From assembly GCA_945868805.1 (NCBI GenBank), contig CAMBMO010000004.1, positions 1-64,000 of the forward strand: 64,000 bases of DNA, given 5' to 3'. The notes under the pieces were generated by a model. That model was not told where the DNA came from. It was given only the letters and a program-made list of their open reading frames with translations, and made no database searches. Source of the DNA: Singulisphaera sp. GP187 (lineage in GTDB: Bacteria > Planctomycetota > Phycisphaerae > Phycisphaerales > SM1A02). A program made the position numbers and the translations under genes. Below are positions 28,023 to 36,446 of this stretch, in pieces; position 1 is the first letter of the stretch; the number at the start of each line of letters is the position of its first letter.

Positions 28023-29053
28023 CCGTGGTCCTCCGATCCCAGGTACGCCTCGACGCATTTTGGATTCGATCGAATCTCGGCTGGAGTGCCTTCCGCAATC
28101 TGCTTCCCGTATTGCAGCACCAAAATTCGATCGGAAACTCCCATCACGAGTCGCATGTGGTGCTCAATCAGCACCACGGTCGTCCCGGCGTCTCGCACCC
28201 TGCGAATGAGCGCCATGAGATCGACGACCTCTGAAGGGTTCATTCCCGCCGCAGGTTCATCGAGCAGGATCATCGTCGGTTTCCCCGCAAGCGCGCGCGC
28301 AATCTCCAATCTCCGTCGCAGACCATAGGGGAGGCTCCCAGCTGCGTTGTCCGCCCTCGACCCGAGCCCAACAAATTCGAGCAATTGGCCTGCCTCGGCA
28401 TGAAACTTCCGCCGCTCGGAGAAAAATCTTGGAAGTCGAAAGAGAGCGCTCAGAAATCCAGCTCTCATTCGGTGATCCATTCCAACGAGCACATTCTGGA
28501 CGAGGCTTAGTTCGTTGAAAAGTCGGATGTTTTGAAATGTCCGCGCGACCCCCGACCGAGCGATGTGATCCGGCGCGCGCCGTCCGCGCCACCAGCTCAC
28601 AAAGGCCGCGGCGCATCCAACCGCACCGCCGAGGACGAGTGGTATCAAGCTGTCCGTTCTCGGCATGTTCCACAGCGTCGACCAGAACTCACCGATCGCG
28701 AGAGCCCATGGGAAGGGTTGAGCGAAGGTGTAGTGGTCCACGATCGTCGCCGTCCAGAGAGTCTCGATGTTGACTGCGATCGCTGTGCCGATCCCGATCG
28801 AAACGAACGCGACCACGAACCGAAGCACCATCAACTTCGTCAGCGGATCGACCTGCTCACGTCCATTGAGTTCGACCACCCCTTCGCTTGGCGCGTAGAT
28901 CCCGGTGACCGCATTGAAGAGGGTTGTCTTTCCCGCGCCGTTTGGACCGATGACGGCGTAAATCTGCCGTGGCTCGACCGCGAAGTGGACATTTTCCACC
29001 GCGACCAACCCACCGAAGCGAACGGTCACGCCACGCGTGCGGAGGACTGTCAC
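28019..29053 (-). CDS. livG: LivG-type ABC transporter ATP-binding protein with internal membrane-spanning insertion
   Basis: 344 residues, against about 255 for ordinary LivG. The ATPase motifs are intact: Walker A GPNGAGKT 36-43, Q-loop FQN 173-175 in RTFQNIRLF, signature LPYGL near 241-245, Walker B MILLDEP 261-267, H-loop VLIEHHM. Between Walker A and the Q-loop, residues about 66-158 replace the usual short linker. This segment contains two hydrophobic stretches (about 74-96 and 136-154), with an amphipathic stretch between (about 113-130, many Trp/Phe). After it the normal LivG sequence resumes at PDHIARSGVARTFQ. The frame is continuous and base composition does not change. The gene overlaps livM and livF by 4 bp on each side. 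Insertion of a helical hairpin into an ABC ATPase is unexpected; its role is unknown. Confidence 0.9.
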   Translation of the reverse strand: MTVLRTRGVTVRFGGLVAVENVHFAVEPRQIYAVIGPNGAGKTTLFNAVTGIYAPSEGVVELNGREQVDPLTKLMVLRFVVAFVSIGIGTAIAVNIETLWTATIVDHYTFAQPFPWALAIGEFWSTLWNMPRTDSLIPLVLGGAVGCAAAFVSWWRGRRAPDHIARSGVARTFQNIRLFNELSLVQNVLVGMDHRMRAGFLSALFRLPRFFSERRKFHAEAGQLLEFVGLGSRADNAAGSLPYGLRRRLEIARALAGKPTMILLDEPAAGMNPSEVVDLMALIRRVRDAGTTVVLIEHHMRLVMGVSDRILVLQYGKQIAEGTPAEIRSNPKCVEAYLGSEDHG

Positions 29054-30066
29054 TGGGGAGCCCTTTCAATCCGCGGAGGAACAAGCCCGCTCGGCTTCAG
29101 GCGAACTGCCAACACTAAGGCAAGTCCAAAGATCAGAAACTTCCAGTTGTTCGGGGAAAGAAGGACGTTGCCCTGAGATCCGATTCCGTGCGCTGCCATC
29201 CACGCAGTCGCCTTCACGAGCACGATCGAATTGAGACCGACCATCACGAGCGCTCCGACGAGCACCCCCGCGATGCTCCCGATTCCTCCAACGATCACGA
29301 TGCAGAGCGCGAGGATCGAAATCTGGAAGTCGTAGTTGCTCGGCTCCCCTGTCGAACTCAGAATGCTCGCCGACAACCCGCCGGCCATCGCCGCAATCGC
29401 CGCCGCAGTAGCGAACGCGATCATCTTGATGCGTTCGACTCGAATTCCCATTGACCGCGACGCGATTTCGTCTTCGCGAATGCTGAACCACGCTCGCCCG
29501 AGACGCGATCGTTCAAGATTCCTGATCGCGATGACCGTGACCACGAGCAACGCCAAGAGCAGGTAGTACCACTTGTATTCGTCATCTGCCGTCCACTCAT
29601 GCCCGCCAAACGTGGGAGCGGGGAGCGGATTGATTCCCTGAGTCCCCTTCGTGACCACATCCAAGTTCTTCAGGACATCTTGCACGATTTCGCCAAATCC
29701 GAGCGTGACGATCGCCAAATAGTCACCACGCAATCCAAGTGTCGGCGCTCCTAGGATGAATCCTGCAAGTGCCCCAATGGGAATCGTCAGTCCGAGCGCG
29801 GACCAGAATCCCAGCTGAAATGGATAGATTTCGCATGTCAGGATTCCGAATGTGTACGCACCGATTGCCATAAATGCGGCGATGCCAAGATTCAATAATC
29901 CGGCGTATCCCGTCACGACATTCAGTCCGAGCGCAAGAATCGCATACAAGAAGACTCCGCGAACGGCTTCGCTGAGTTGCAACTCGACGGGCAAGATTTG
30001 GTCGAGAAGTGGGATGCATGTCGCCAGAGCGAGAATGATGAAGATGGGACCGGGTCGCCAACGCAT
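29050..30066 (-). CDS. livM: Branched-chain amino acid ABC transporter permease LivM
   Basis: Polytopic inner-membrane permease, 338 residues from the ATG at 30066. A TTG-started extension to 30096 overlaps livH and is rejected. Family markers are LNVVTGYAGLLNLGIAAFMAIGAY (about 47-70, shown here only to locate it), LRGDYLAIVTLGFGEI and the cytoplasmic coupling loop FSIREDEIASRSMGI, plus GGIGSIAGVLVGA. Multiple hydrophobic helices span the protein. It starts one base after the livH stop and overlaps livG by 4 bp. It forms the transport channel as a heterodimer with LivH. Confidence 0.95.
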   Translation of the reverse strand: MRWRPGPIFIILALATCIPLLDQILPVELQLSEAVRGVFLYAILALGLNVVTGYAGLLNLGIAAFMAIGAYTFGILTCEIYPFQLGFWSALGLTIPIGALAGFILGAPTLGLRGDYLAIVTLGFGEIVQDVLKNLDVVTKGTQGINPLPAPTFGGHEWTADDEYKWYYLLLALLVVTVIAIRNLERSRLGRAWFSIREDEIASRSMGIRVERIKMIAFATAAAIAAMAGGLSASILSSTGEPSNYDFQISILALCIVIVGGIGSIAGVLVGALVMVGLNSIVLVKATAWMAAHGIGSQGNVLLSPNNWKFLIFGLALVLAVRLKPSGLVPPRIERAPQ

Positions 30067-30067
30067 G

Positions 30068-31024
30068 TCAGACCTTTTCCCTTCTCGTCGCGCCAAGCAG
30101 TCCGTTTGGCCGGAAGATCAAGATCAGCACGAGAATGCAGAAGACGATGGTGTTCGTCCAGCGAAGTTCGAGATATTGATCACTCATCGCACGGACACAG
30201 CCAATCGTCAGTCCTCCGAGCACCGCGCCTGGAAGGCTTCCGATTCCTCCGAGCACCGCTGCAGTGAAGGCGTCCATGCCGGCGCGCGTTCCCATCTGAA
30301 ATCCAATGGTGTTGTTGTAAAGCGAATAGACAACGCTGGCGAATCCACCGAGAGCGCCACCGATAAAGAATGTCGCGCCAATCACACGATCGACGGGAAT
30401 CCCCATCAGCGACGCCGCGACCGGATCTTGCGCAACTGCCCGCATCGCTCGGCCAAGCCGTGTGCGCTTGACCATGATCGTCAAACCAATCATGAGCGGA
30501 ATCGTCACCGCCCAGACCAAGAGGTCCGCTGGAGTGATTCGCAGAAAGCCATCGCCAAGCAAGTTCACTTGGGGAATCAGCGCGGGAAAATCCTTTGGCG
30601 CCGCAGCAGCGTTTCCGCCAGCAAAGACTTCCATCGGAACACCGCCCCAAAACAGGCCAAGATTCATGCAGATGAATGAACATCCGATTGCCGAGACCAG
30701 AAGCGACAACTTGGACGACTTTCGAAGTGAGCGATAGGCGCATCGATCGAGTGACCAATTGAGGCTGCCGCAGAAGAGCGCACTCCCAACGAGAAGGACC
30801 GCCACCCCCGCAACCTGCCCACTTGGTCCCCACGCTTCTATCCCCAGTGCACCAACGAGTGTGAGTGCGAGAAATGCGCCAAGCATGAAAACATCGCCAT
30901 GGGCGAAGTTAATCAGCTCAATGATCCCGTACACCATCGTGTAGCCGATGGCGATCAACGCGATGATCATGCCATTCGAGAGGCCTGTGATCAGTTGCTG
31001 GAGAAAGACGTCAAGATCAAGCAT
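30068..31024 (-). CDS. livH: Branched-chain amino acid ABC transporter permease LivH
   Basis: 318-residue inner-membrane permease. Landmarks are GLSNGMIIALIAIGYTMVYG at about 14-33, ELINFAHGDVFMLGAF (about 36-51), the coupling loop MRAVAQDPVAASLMGI and the C-terminal GGIGSLPGAVLGGLTIG. A ~40-residue segment rich in Ala/Gly/Pro (about 130-165) replaces the short loop of the E. coli protein. It follows livK by 45 bp and immediately precedes livM, completing the heterodimeric pore. Confidence 0.95.
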   Translation of the reverse strand: MLDLDVFLQQLITGLSNGMIIALIAIGYTMVYGIIELINFAHGDVFMLGAFLALTLVGALGIEAWGPSGQVAGVAVLLVGSALFCGSLNWSLDRCAYRSLRKSSKLSLLVSAIGCSFICMNLGLFWGGVPMEVFAGGNAAAAPKDFPALIPQVNLLGDGFLRITPADLLVWAVTIPLMIGLTIMVKRTRLGRAMRAVAQDPVAASLMGIPVDRVIGATFFIGGALGGFASVVYSLYNNTIGFQMGTRAGMDAFTAAVLGGIGSLPGAVLGGLTIGCVRAMSDQYLELRWTNTIVFCILVLILIFRPNGLLGATRREKV

Positions 31025-31069
31025 GGAATGTCCGAAACCGTCATCGACGGCTGACTGCGACCGCCGGTT

Positions 31070-32275
31070 CTATTTTCCAAGCACCTTGACAAATTCGAAC
31101 TCGCCACCGCGAACGATTTGACCGCTCATCACTTGACTCGAAGTGTCACCGTCCGCATCGAAGCTCCACTTCCCAAGGACGCCGTCGAAGTCTGTCGTCG
31201 CGGCGACCGCAGCGAGTATTCCTGCGCGGTCCTTGGTCTTTGCATTGGCGATGCCTGCGAGGATGACTCGCGCCGCTTCGTATCCATAGACCGCGTACGC
31301 CTCAGGATCAGCGCCAAACTTTGATCGATACGAACTGCAGAATTCCGCTCCCTTCCCGGTCAATTTTTCCGGAGGAAGTCCTCCAAATGTGACATACGTC
31401 CTGCCATTGAGGTTCTCCGCACCACCTGCTTCGATAAACGCACGTTCGAAGCAACCGTCTGGGACCATGTACATACCTTCGAAGCCACCCGAGCGAAGAT
31501 CCTTCCCGATCTGTCCACCATTGGTCTGAGTCGTCCCCGCAAAATAAACCAAGTCAGGATTTTTCGCCTTCACTTTCGTCACGAGCGATCGATAGTTCGC
31601 GGCCTTTGAGTCAATTTCTTCAAATCCGACGATTTCGATTCCCAGTTTTTCCGCCTGCTTTCGAAAGACTCCCGAAATCCCTTTCCCGTAAAGCTCGCGA
31701 TCGTTCAAGATGAAAACTTTGGTGACCCCGAGTTCCTTCGCCCAATTTGCCGCATACACCCCCTGCAGATCGTCCGTAGGAACGATACGGAAATAGTTCA
31801 CCTTTCCAGTTGGTCGATAGACCGCAGGTTCGTTGGCTTCGCCCTGTCCTGGTTTCGTCAGACCTGGATAGGTATTGGCCGGACTCACCATGACGAGGCC
31901 AGCCCGATTGAGAATTGGCATCGCAACCTTGGCGGCTCCCGAATTAAAAGTGCCGATGTACGCCACACAAGACTTATCCTTCGCTGCAGAGTTGGCATTC
32001 TGAGCCTCGACCGTTGGATCCCAATTTCCGCGCTGGGGACTTGCATCATCCATGTCCTGGTATTCAATCTTCCAACCGTCGATCTGACCGCCACATTCGT
32101 CGATGGCCAACCTGATTCCATTCACGATCGTGTTCGTTTGCGCATTGGCGCTCCCTGTTCGAGGAAGGCTTGAAACGATTTTCAGTGTTCCGACTGGTGC
32201 TTGAGCGACTTGCCCTGCCGTCATGAGGGATCCGCAAACGACCGCGACGGGAATTGCTAGGTATCCGATTTTCAT
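31070..32275 (-). CDS. livK: Branched-chain amino acid ABC transporter substrate-binding protein LivK
   Basis: Periplasmic binding protein, 401 residues from the ATG at 32275, which has GGAG upstream; a TTG extension to 32296 is rejected. A signal peptide (about 1-26) ends AQA and has no lipobox cysteine, so the protein is predicted to be free in the periplasm. The type I periplasmic-binding fold shows GTLKIVSSLPRTGS, GIRLAIDECGG, SCVAYIGTFNSGAAK and the C-terminal GYEAARVILAGI. Typical ligands are leucine, isoleucine and valine, but related proteins bind amides, urea or other small molecules, so the substrate is only probable. First gene of the five-gene importer operon. Confidence 0.92.
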   Translation of the reverse strand: MKIGYLAIPVAVVCGSLMTAGQVAQAPVGTLKIVSSLPRTGSANAQTNTIVNGIRLAIDECGGQIDGWKIEYQDMDDASPQRGNWDPTVEAQNANSAAKDKSCVAYIGTFNSGAAKVAMPILNRAGLVMVSPANTYPGLTKPGQGEANEPAVYRPTGKVNYFRIVPTDDLQGVYAANWAKELGVTKVFILNDRELYGKGISGVFRKQAEKLGIEIVGFEEIDSKAANYRSLVTKVKAKNPDLVYFAGTTQTNGGQIGKDLRSGGFEGMYMVPDGCFERAFIEAGGAENLNGRTYVTFGGLPPEKLTGKGAEFCSSYRSKFGADPEAYAVYGYEAARVILAGIANAKTKDRAGILAAVAATTDFDGVLGKWSFDADGDTSSQVMSGQIVRGGEFEFVKVLGK

Positions 32276-32348
32276 TTTCGTTTCTCCAGTAAGCAAATCA
32301 TTCGAACGAGAAGTTTCAGGAGAACTTCTGCGCGAATCGTATCGGGTT

Positions 32349-33512
32349 TCAGGTTCCGTTGGAGGGTGGAATCACCGAACGTCGCGCCACTTGCAGAATC
32401 ACTCGGGCAGCTTCAATGCCTGGTTCGTGTCCTGCGAATGAATCGACAACTCGCTTGAGTCCATCGGAGATCTCGGCTCTCCAACGCTGATCTCCTGCCA
32501 TTCGAAGTGCCACTTCGATGATCGGGGCTGACGACCCGCACCATGGAACAAACTCGGGAACAAGATGCCGCCTCGCAAGAATGTTCGGAAGCAGGCGGTG
32601 AGGTGACTTCAGCATGAAGTTTGCACCAAGACACGCCAGTTTCCCCGCTCGGTAGACGCCGATCATCGGCTTCCCCGCACGAGTGAGATCCAGAGTGACA
32701 GTCCCCGAAACTGCGATCGCAAAATCGCACCACTTCGCCGCATCGTCGATGACGCCAGTCATCATCGTCACACCCGGTGGAAGCTCGCCGACGACTGCAC
32801 GAAATCGCTTCGCAACGATTGGATTCGCCGCCACCACCACCGCAGTCGCTTTGGGAAAGTCTCGCTGAATCGCCTGAATGACTTCCAAGAGGAGCCCGCT
32901 GTTTCGATCGACCTCGAGTGTGCGAGATCCCGGCAACAAGAGAACCCGGGGCGAACCACTGACAGGAACCGTCCAGGGGCTCGCGTCGCGATCTCGGTCG
33001 TGGGAACCGTTGATCACGGGGTGTCCAACAAATGTCGCGTCGACTCCACGATCACGAAACCAAGACTCTTCGAATGGCAGGAGACACATCACGTGATCGG
33101 TCAGCCGCCTCAACTTTCGGATTCTCCACTCCCCCCAAGCCCACATTTGCGGAGCGACGAGGTGAACAACTCGCGCCTGCTTTCGCTTCATGCGCTTGCA
33201 GATCGGGAAATTCGCGGCAGGCGAATCAACTGGAACATGGACGGTCACGATGTTTTTTGAAGCCCATCGATCGATCTCCCCAGCGATGCGACGCACCGCG
33301 AGAATCTTGCCGAGGCCGGGAATCCCCATCGTTCCATCGTCGGCGGTCCGCCCCATCATTTCGGCGCCCTCTCGCTCCATTCGAGCGCCACCCCAGGCGA
33401 CAATTCGTACGGTCGGATCCAAACTTCGAATCGCACGAATCACTGGCGCGGCGTGCGCGTCGCCCGATGGCTCGAATGCAGTGAAGAGAATTGTCGGCCG
33501 CGATTCCGCCAC
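32349..33512 (-). CDS. lpxB: Lipid-A-disaccharide synthase (LpxB), GTG start
   Basis: GT19 glycosyltransferase that joins UDP-2,3-diacylglucosamine and lipid X during lipid A synthesis at the inner membrane. 387 residues, usual length. Family features are the N-terminal EPSGDAHA (14-21), PQMWAWGEWRIRK, LLPFEESWF, GHP, LLPGSRTLEVDR and the donor-site region SGTVTLDLTRAGKPMIGVYR followed by LPNILARR. The start is a GTG at 33512; no in-frame ATG lies nearby and no ribosome binding site is visible. It is divergent from aspS and 73 bp upstream of livK on the same strand. The other lipid A genes are not in the window. Its presence supports a lipopolysaccharide-bearing outer membrane. Confidence 0.9.
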   Translation of the reverse strand: MAESRPTILFTAFEPSGDAHAAPVIRAIRSLDPTVRIVAWGGARMEREGAEMMGRTADDGTMGIPGLGKILAVRRIAGEIDRWASKNIVTVHVPVDSPAANFPICKRMKRKQARVVHLVAPQMWAWGEWRIRKLRRLTDHVMCLLPFEESWFRDRGVDATFVGHPVINGSHDRDRDASPWTVPVSGSPRVLLLPGSRTLEVDRNSGLLLEVIQAIQRDFPKATAVVVAANPIVAKRFRAVVGELPPGVTMMTGVIDDAAKWCDFAIAVSGTVTLDLTRAGKPMIGVYRAGKLACLGANFMLKSPHRLLPNILARRHLVPEFVPWCGSSAPIIEVALRMAGDQRWRAEISDGLKRVVDSFAGHEPGIEAARVILQVARRSVIPPSNGT

Positions 33513-33584
33513 GAGGAGAGGCTAACACCGCAACGGATCTCGGTATCGCTACCATCCCGAGCCCAAATCGATTGGACCAAACTC

Positions 33585-35387
33585 ATGCTCAAGCGAACAC
33601 AAATGTGCGGCGAACTTCGACCATCCCATGCAGGGCAGATTGTGACACTCTGCGGATGGGTCAATACATATCGCGAACAGGGAAAGGGACTTTTCTTCAT
33701 CGACCTTCGCGACAAGGAGGGACTCGCTCAAGTTGTCTTCGGCACCGAGTCGAGCATGGCTCAACTCATCGAGGGCGCTCGAACATTGCGCCGTGAAGAT
33801 GTCATTGGCGTCCGTGGGCTGGTACGCATCCGAACGGGTGGAGCGAATCCGAAGCTCGCGTCGGGCGAAGTCGAACTCGTTGCCGAAGAACTCGAAATCT
33901 TTAACAAAGCTGAAGCGCCTCCGATTCTTCCGGACGAGCACGATGCGGACAAGATCAACGAAGAAACCCGCCTCAAGTATCGATACATCGATTTGCGTCG
34001 GCCACGCATGCAAAGCATCCTCAAGACGCGGTCGAGGATCACCAAGTACACGCGGGACTACTTCGCCAAGCACGGCTTTCTTGAAATCGAGACTCCGCTC
34101 CTGATCAAGAGCACGCCGGAAGGTGCGCGCGACTTCGTCGTCCCGAGCCGTTTGCACCCAGGACAGTGGTATGCCTTGCCACAGAGTCCGCAGCTCTTCA
34201 AGCAGATCTTGATGGTCGCTGGATGCGATCGATATCTGCAGATCTGCCGATGCCTTCGTGACGAAGACCCGCGCGCCGATCGCCAGGCGGAATTCAGCCA
34301 GATCGATCTTGAGATGAGCTTCGTCGAGCGTTCCGACATCATGGACATGATGAGCGGTTTCGTCGCGGGTCTCTGGAACGAAATTTTTTCCTACGACGTC
34401 GGCGTACTTCCACGCATCACCTGGATCGACGCGATGGAAAAATACGGAATCGATCGCCCAGACACAAGATTCGACCTTTTCATCCAAGATGTCTCAGACA
34501 TCGCGGCGAAGTGCGACTTCCAGGTCTTCCAGCAAGCACTCGCAAAGCGCGGTGCGACAGGTCGTGCAGGCGTCGTGAAGTGCCTCAAGATCCCAGGGGG
34601 GGCGGACAAACTCACGCGCAAGATGACCGACTCATATAGCGAATGGGTCAAGACCTTTCGTGCCGGTGGCGTCCCCGTCGTCAAATACACAGCGGCAGGC
34701 TTTGAGTCTGGAATCGCGAAATTCATCGGCCCGATCGCGGATGAGTTGAAGGCTCGACTCGATTTGCAGGTTGGGGATGCGGTGCTCTTTGCCGCCGATT
34801 CGTGGGATGTTGCGACCAAGACGATGGGCGAATTGCGTCTGCGCGTCGCAAATGAATTGAAACTCATTCCCGAAGGCAAGTGGAATTTCCTCTGGGTCAT
34901 CGACTTTCCAATGTTCGACTGGGACGATGAAGGAAAGCGCTGGGTTGCGCTTCACCATCCGTTCACGAGCCCAAATCCAGATCAATTTGGCATCTTGGAG
35001 AGCGATCCGGGCGCATGCCTTTCGGCTGGATACGACCTCGTGCTCAATGGCAGCGAAATTGCGGGAGGATCGATCCGCATGCATCGGATGGATGTTCAAC
35101 AACGAGTATTCAATCTCATCGGACTTACAAACGAAGAAGCAGAGTCGAAGTTCGGGTTCCTGCTCTCGGCGCTTCGACATGGCGCTCCTCCACATGGCGG
35201 AATCGCCTTCGGTCTCGATCGACTCGTCATGCACGTCGTCGGGACGGACAACATCCGCGATGTGATTGCGTTCCCGAAGACTCAGTCGGGTGGCGACTTG
35301 ATGATCCAAGCACCGAGCCCTATCAGCGACGATCAACTGCGCGAGCTCAGCGTTCGAAGCACGGTGACGCAGCCTGTTTCGTCATGA
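33585..35387 (+). CDS. aspS: Aspartate--tRNA ligase
   Basis: Class IIb synthetase, 600 residues from the ATG at 33585; the open frame to 33453 overlaps lpxB and is rejected. An N-terminal OB-fold anticodon-binding domain (about 1-105, with GWVNTYREQGKGLFFIDLRD near its start) leads to motif 2 region FRDEDPRADRQ-like CLRDEDPRADRQAEFSQIDLEMSF, a bacterial-type GAD insertion (about 290-420) and motif 3 GIAFGLDRLVMH. The GAD domain marks the bacterial lineage. Whether it is discriminating or makes Asp-tRNA-Asn cannot be told here. A TACCAT -10-like hexamer lies at 33550, within the 72-bp divergent gap to lpxB. Confidence 0.96.
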   Translation: MLKRTQMCGELRPSHAGQIVTLCGWVNTYREQGKGLFFIDLRDKEGLAQVVFGTESSMAQLIEGARTLRREDVIGVRGLVRIRTGGANPKLASGEVELVAEELEIFNKAEAPPILPDEHDADKINEETRLKYRYIDLRRPRMQSILKTRSRITKYTRDYFAKHGFLEIETPLLIKSTPEGARDFVVPSRLHPGQWYALPQSPQLFKQILMVAGCDRYLQICRCLRDEDPRADRQAEFSQIDLEMSFVERSDIMDMMSGFVAGLWNEIFSYDVGVLPRITWIDAMEKYGIDRPDTRFDLFIQDVSDIAAKCDFQVFQQALAKRGATGRAGVVKCLKIPGGADKLTRKMTDSYSEWVKTFRAGGVPVVKYTAAGFESGIAKFIGPIADELKARLDLQVGDAVLFAADSWDVATKTMGELRLRVANELKLIPEGKWNFLWVIDFPMFDWDDEGKRWVALHHPFTSPNPDQFGILESDPGACLSAGYDLVLNGSEIAGGSIRMHRMDVQQRVFNLIGLTNEEAESKFGFLLSALRHGAPPHGGIAFGLDRLVMHVVGTDNIRDVIAFPKTQSGGDLMIQAPSPISDDQLRELSVRSTVTQPVSS

Positions 35388-35462
35388 ACCATCTCGTAAT
35401 CAACGGCCAGGAATTAGTGCGAGGCTGGAGCGTCTGATCGAATCGCACACGCCGACGTCCTG

Positions 35463-36446
35463 CTAATGCACGCCCTGTGCCGCAAGCCATCGTTCGCATT
35501 CAAGCGCGGCTTGGCACCCCATGCCAGCGGCGGTGACCGCCTGTCGGTACTGCGCGTCGGCGACATCTCCCGCTGCGAAAATGCCTTCGATATTCGTCGC
35601 GCATGACCGTGTCGCGAGTGCCACATATCCCTGCGCATCCAAGACAATTCCGGACGATCGAAGAAATCCCGTCGCGGGCGAATGACCGATGGCAACGAAG
35701 AGCCCGCTCACCAGCAGTGTCGACTTGGCTCCGGTCACTGTGTCTTCCAGTTCGACGCCCTCGATTCGATCCTGACCAAGCACCTGGACAAGTTTCTTGT
35801 TCCAGAGTGCCACTGCATTTGGCTGCGAGAACAATCGATCTTGCATGACTTTCGACGCACGAAATGAGTCACGCCGGTGAATGACATGCACCTTCGACGC
35901 AAACTTCGTCAGATAGGTCGCTTCTTCCATCGCCGTATCTCCGCCACCGATCACCGCCAGCTCCTTGCCACGGTAGACCGGTAGCGCACCATCGCATACC
36001 GCGCAGGCACTCACCCCACCACCCATTTGCGCGAGCCTGAGTTCGTTTGGTGCGCCCACCCAGTTTGCGACAGCACCCGTCGCGAGAATGACACTGTGCG
36101 CTCGAATTTTTGTGCCACTGGCGAGTGTGACCTCGAATGGACGCGAATTGAAATTGCATTCCACAACATCGTCATCGCAGATGCGCGTACCGAATCGCTC
36201 GGCCTGCTTCTGGAAGTGGTGCATCAATTCAGGACCGGTGACTCCGTCTGGAAATCCCGGGTAATTCTCTACCTCGGTCGTCAACATCAATTGTCCGCCT
36301 GGCAGGACCGGCGCGGGATCTGACCGCGGAAGACCGACGACACAAAGCGGCGATAGGTTTGCACGCGCGGCGTAGATCGCAGCTGTCCAACCCGCAGGTC
36401 CGGATCCAATGATCAAGACTCGTTCGACCCCACCCGTTACCGTCAT
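35463..36446 (-). CDS. trxB: Thioredoxin-disulfide reductase
   Basis: FAD- and NADPH-dependent reductase of thioredoxin, 327 residues. FAD-binding GSGPAGWTAAIYAARA is at about 14-29. The redox centre is CAVC inside SACAVCDGALP. The NADPH motif GGGDTAMEEATYL follows, with HRRDSFRAS as the NADP phosphate-binding region, and the C-terminal FAD motif is GIFAAGDVAD. The ATG at 36446 overlaps the stop of the upstream exported-protein gene by 4 bp, so the two are coupled. It is convergent with aspS across 75 bp that hold no gene I can support, apart from the tiny reading frame noted under findings. Confidence 0.96.
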   Translation of the reverse strand: MTVTGGVERVLIIGSGPAGWTAAIYAARANLSPLCVVGLPRSDPAPVLPGGQLMLTTEVENYPGFPDGVTGPELMHHFQKQAERFGTRICDDDVVECNFNSRPFEVTLASGTKIRAHSVILATGAVANWVGAPNELRLAQMGGGVSACAVCDGALPVYRGKELAVIGGGDTAMEEATYLTKFASKVHVIHRRDSFRASKVMQDRLFSQPNAVALWNKKLVQVLGQDRIEGVELEDTVTGAKSTLLVSGLFVAIGHSPATGFLRSSGIVLDAQGYVALATRSCATNIEGIFAAGDVADAQYRQAVTAAGMGCQAALECERWLAAQGVH

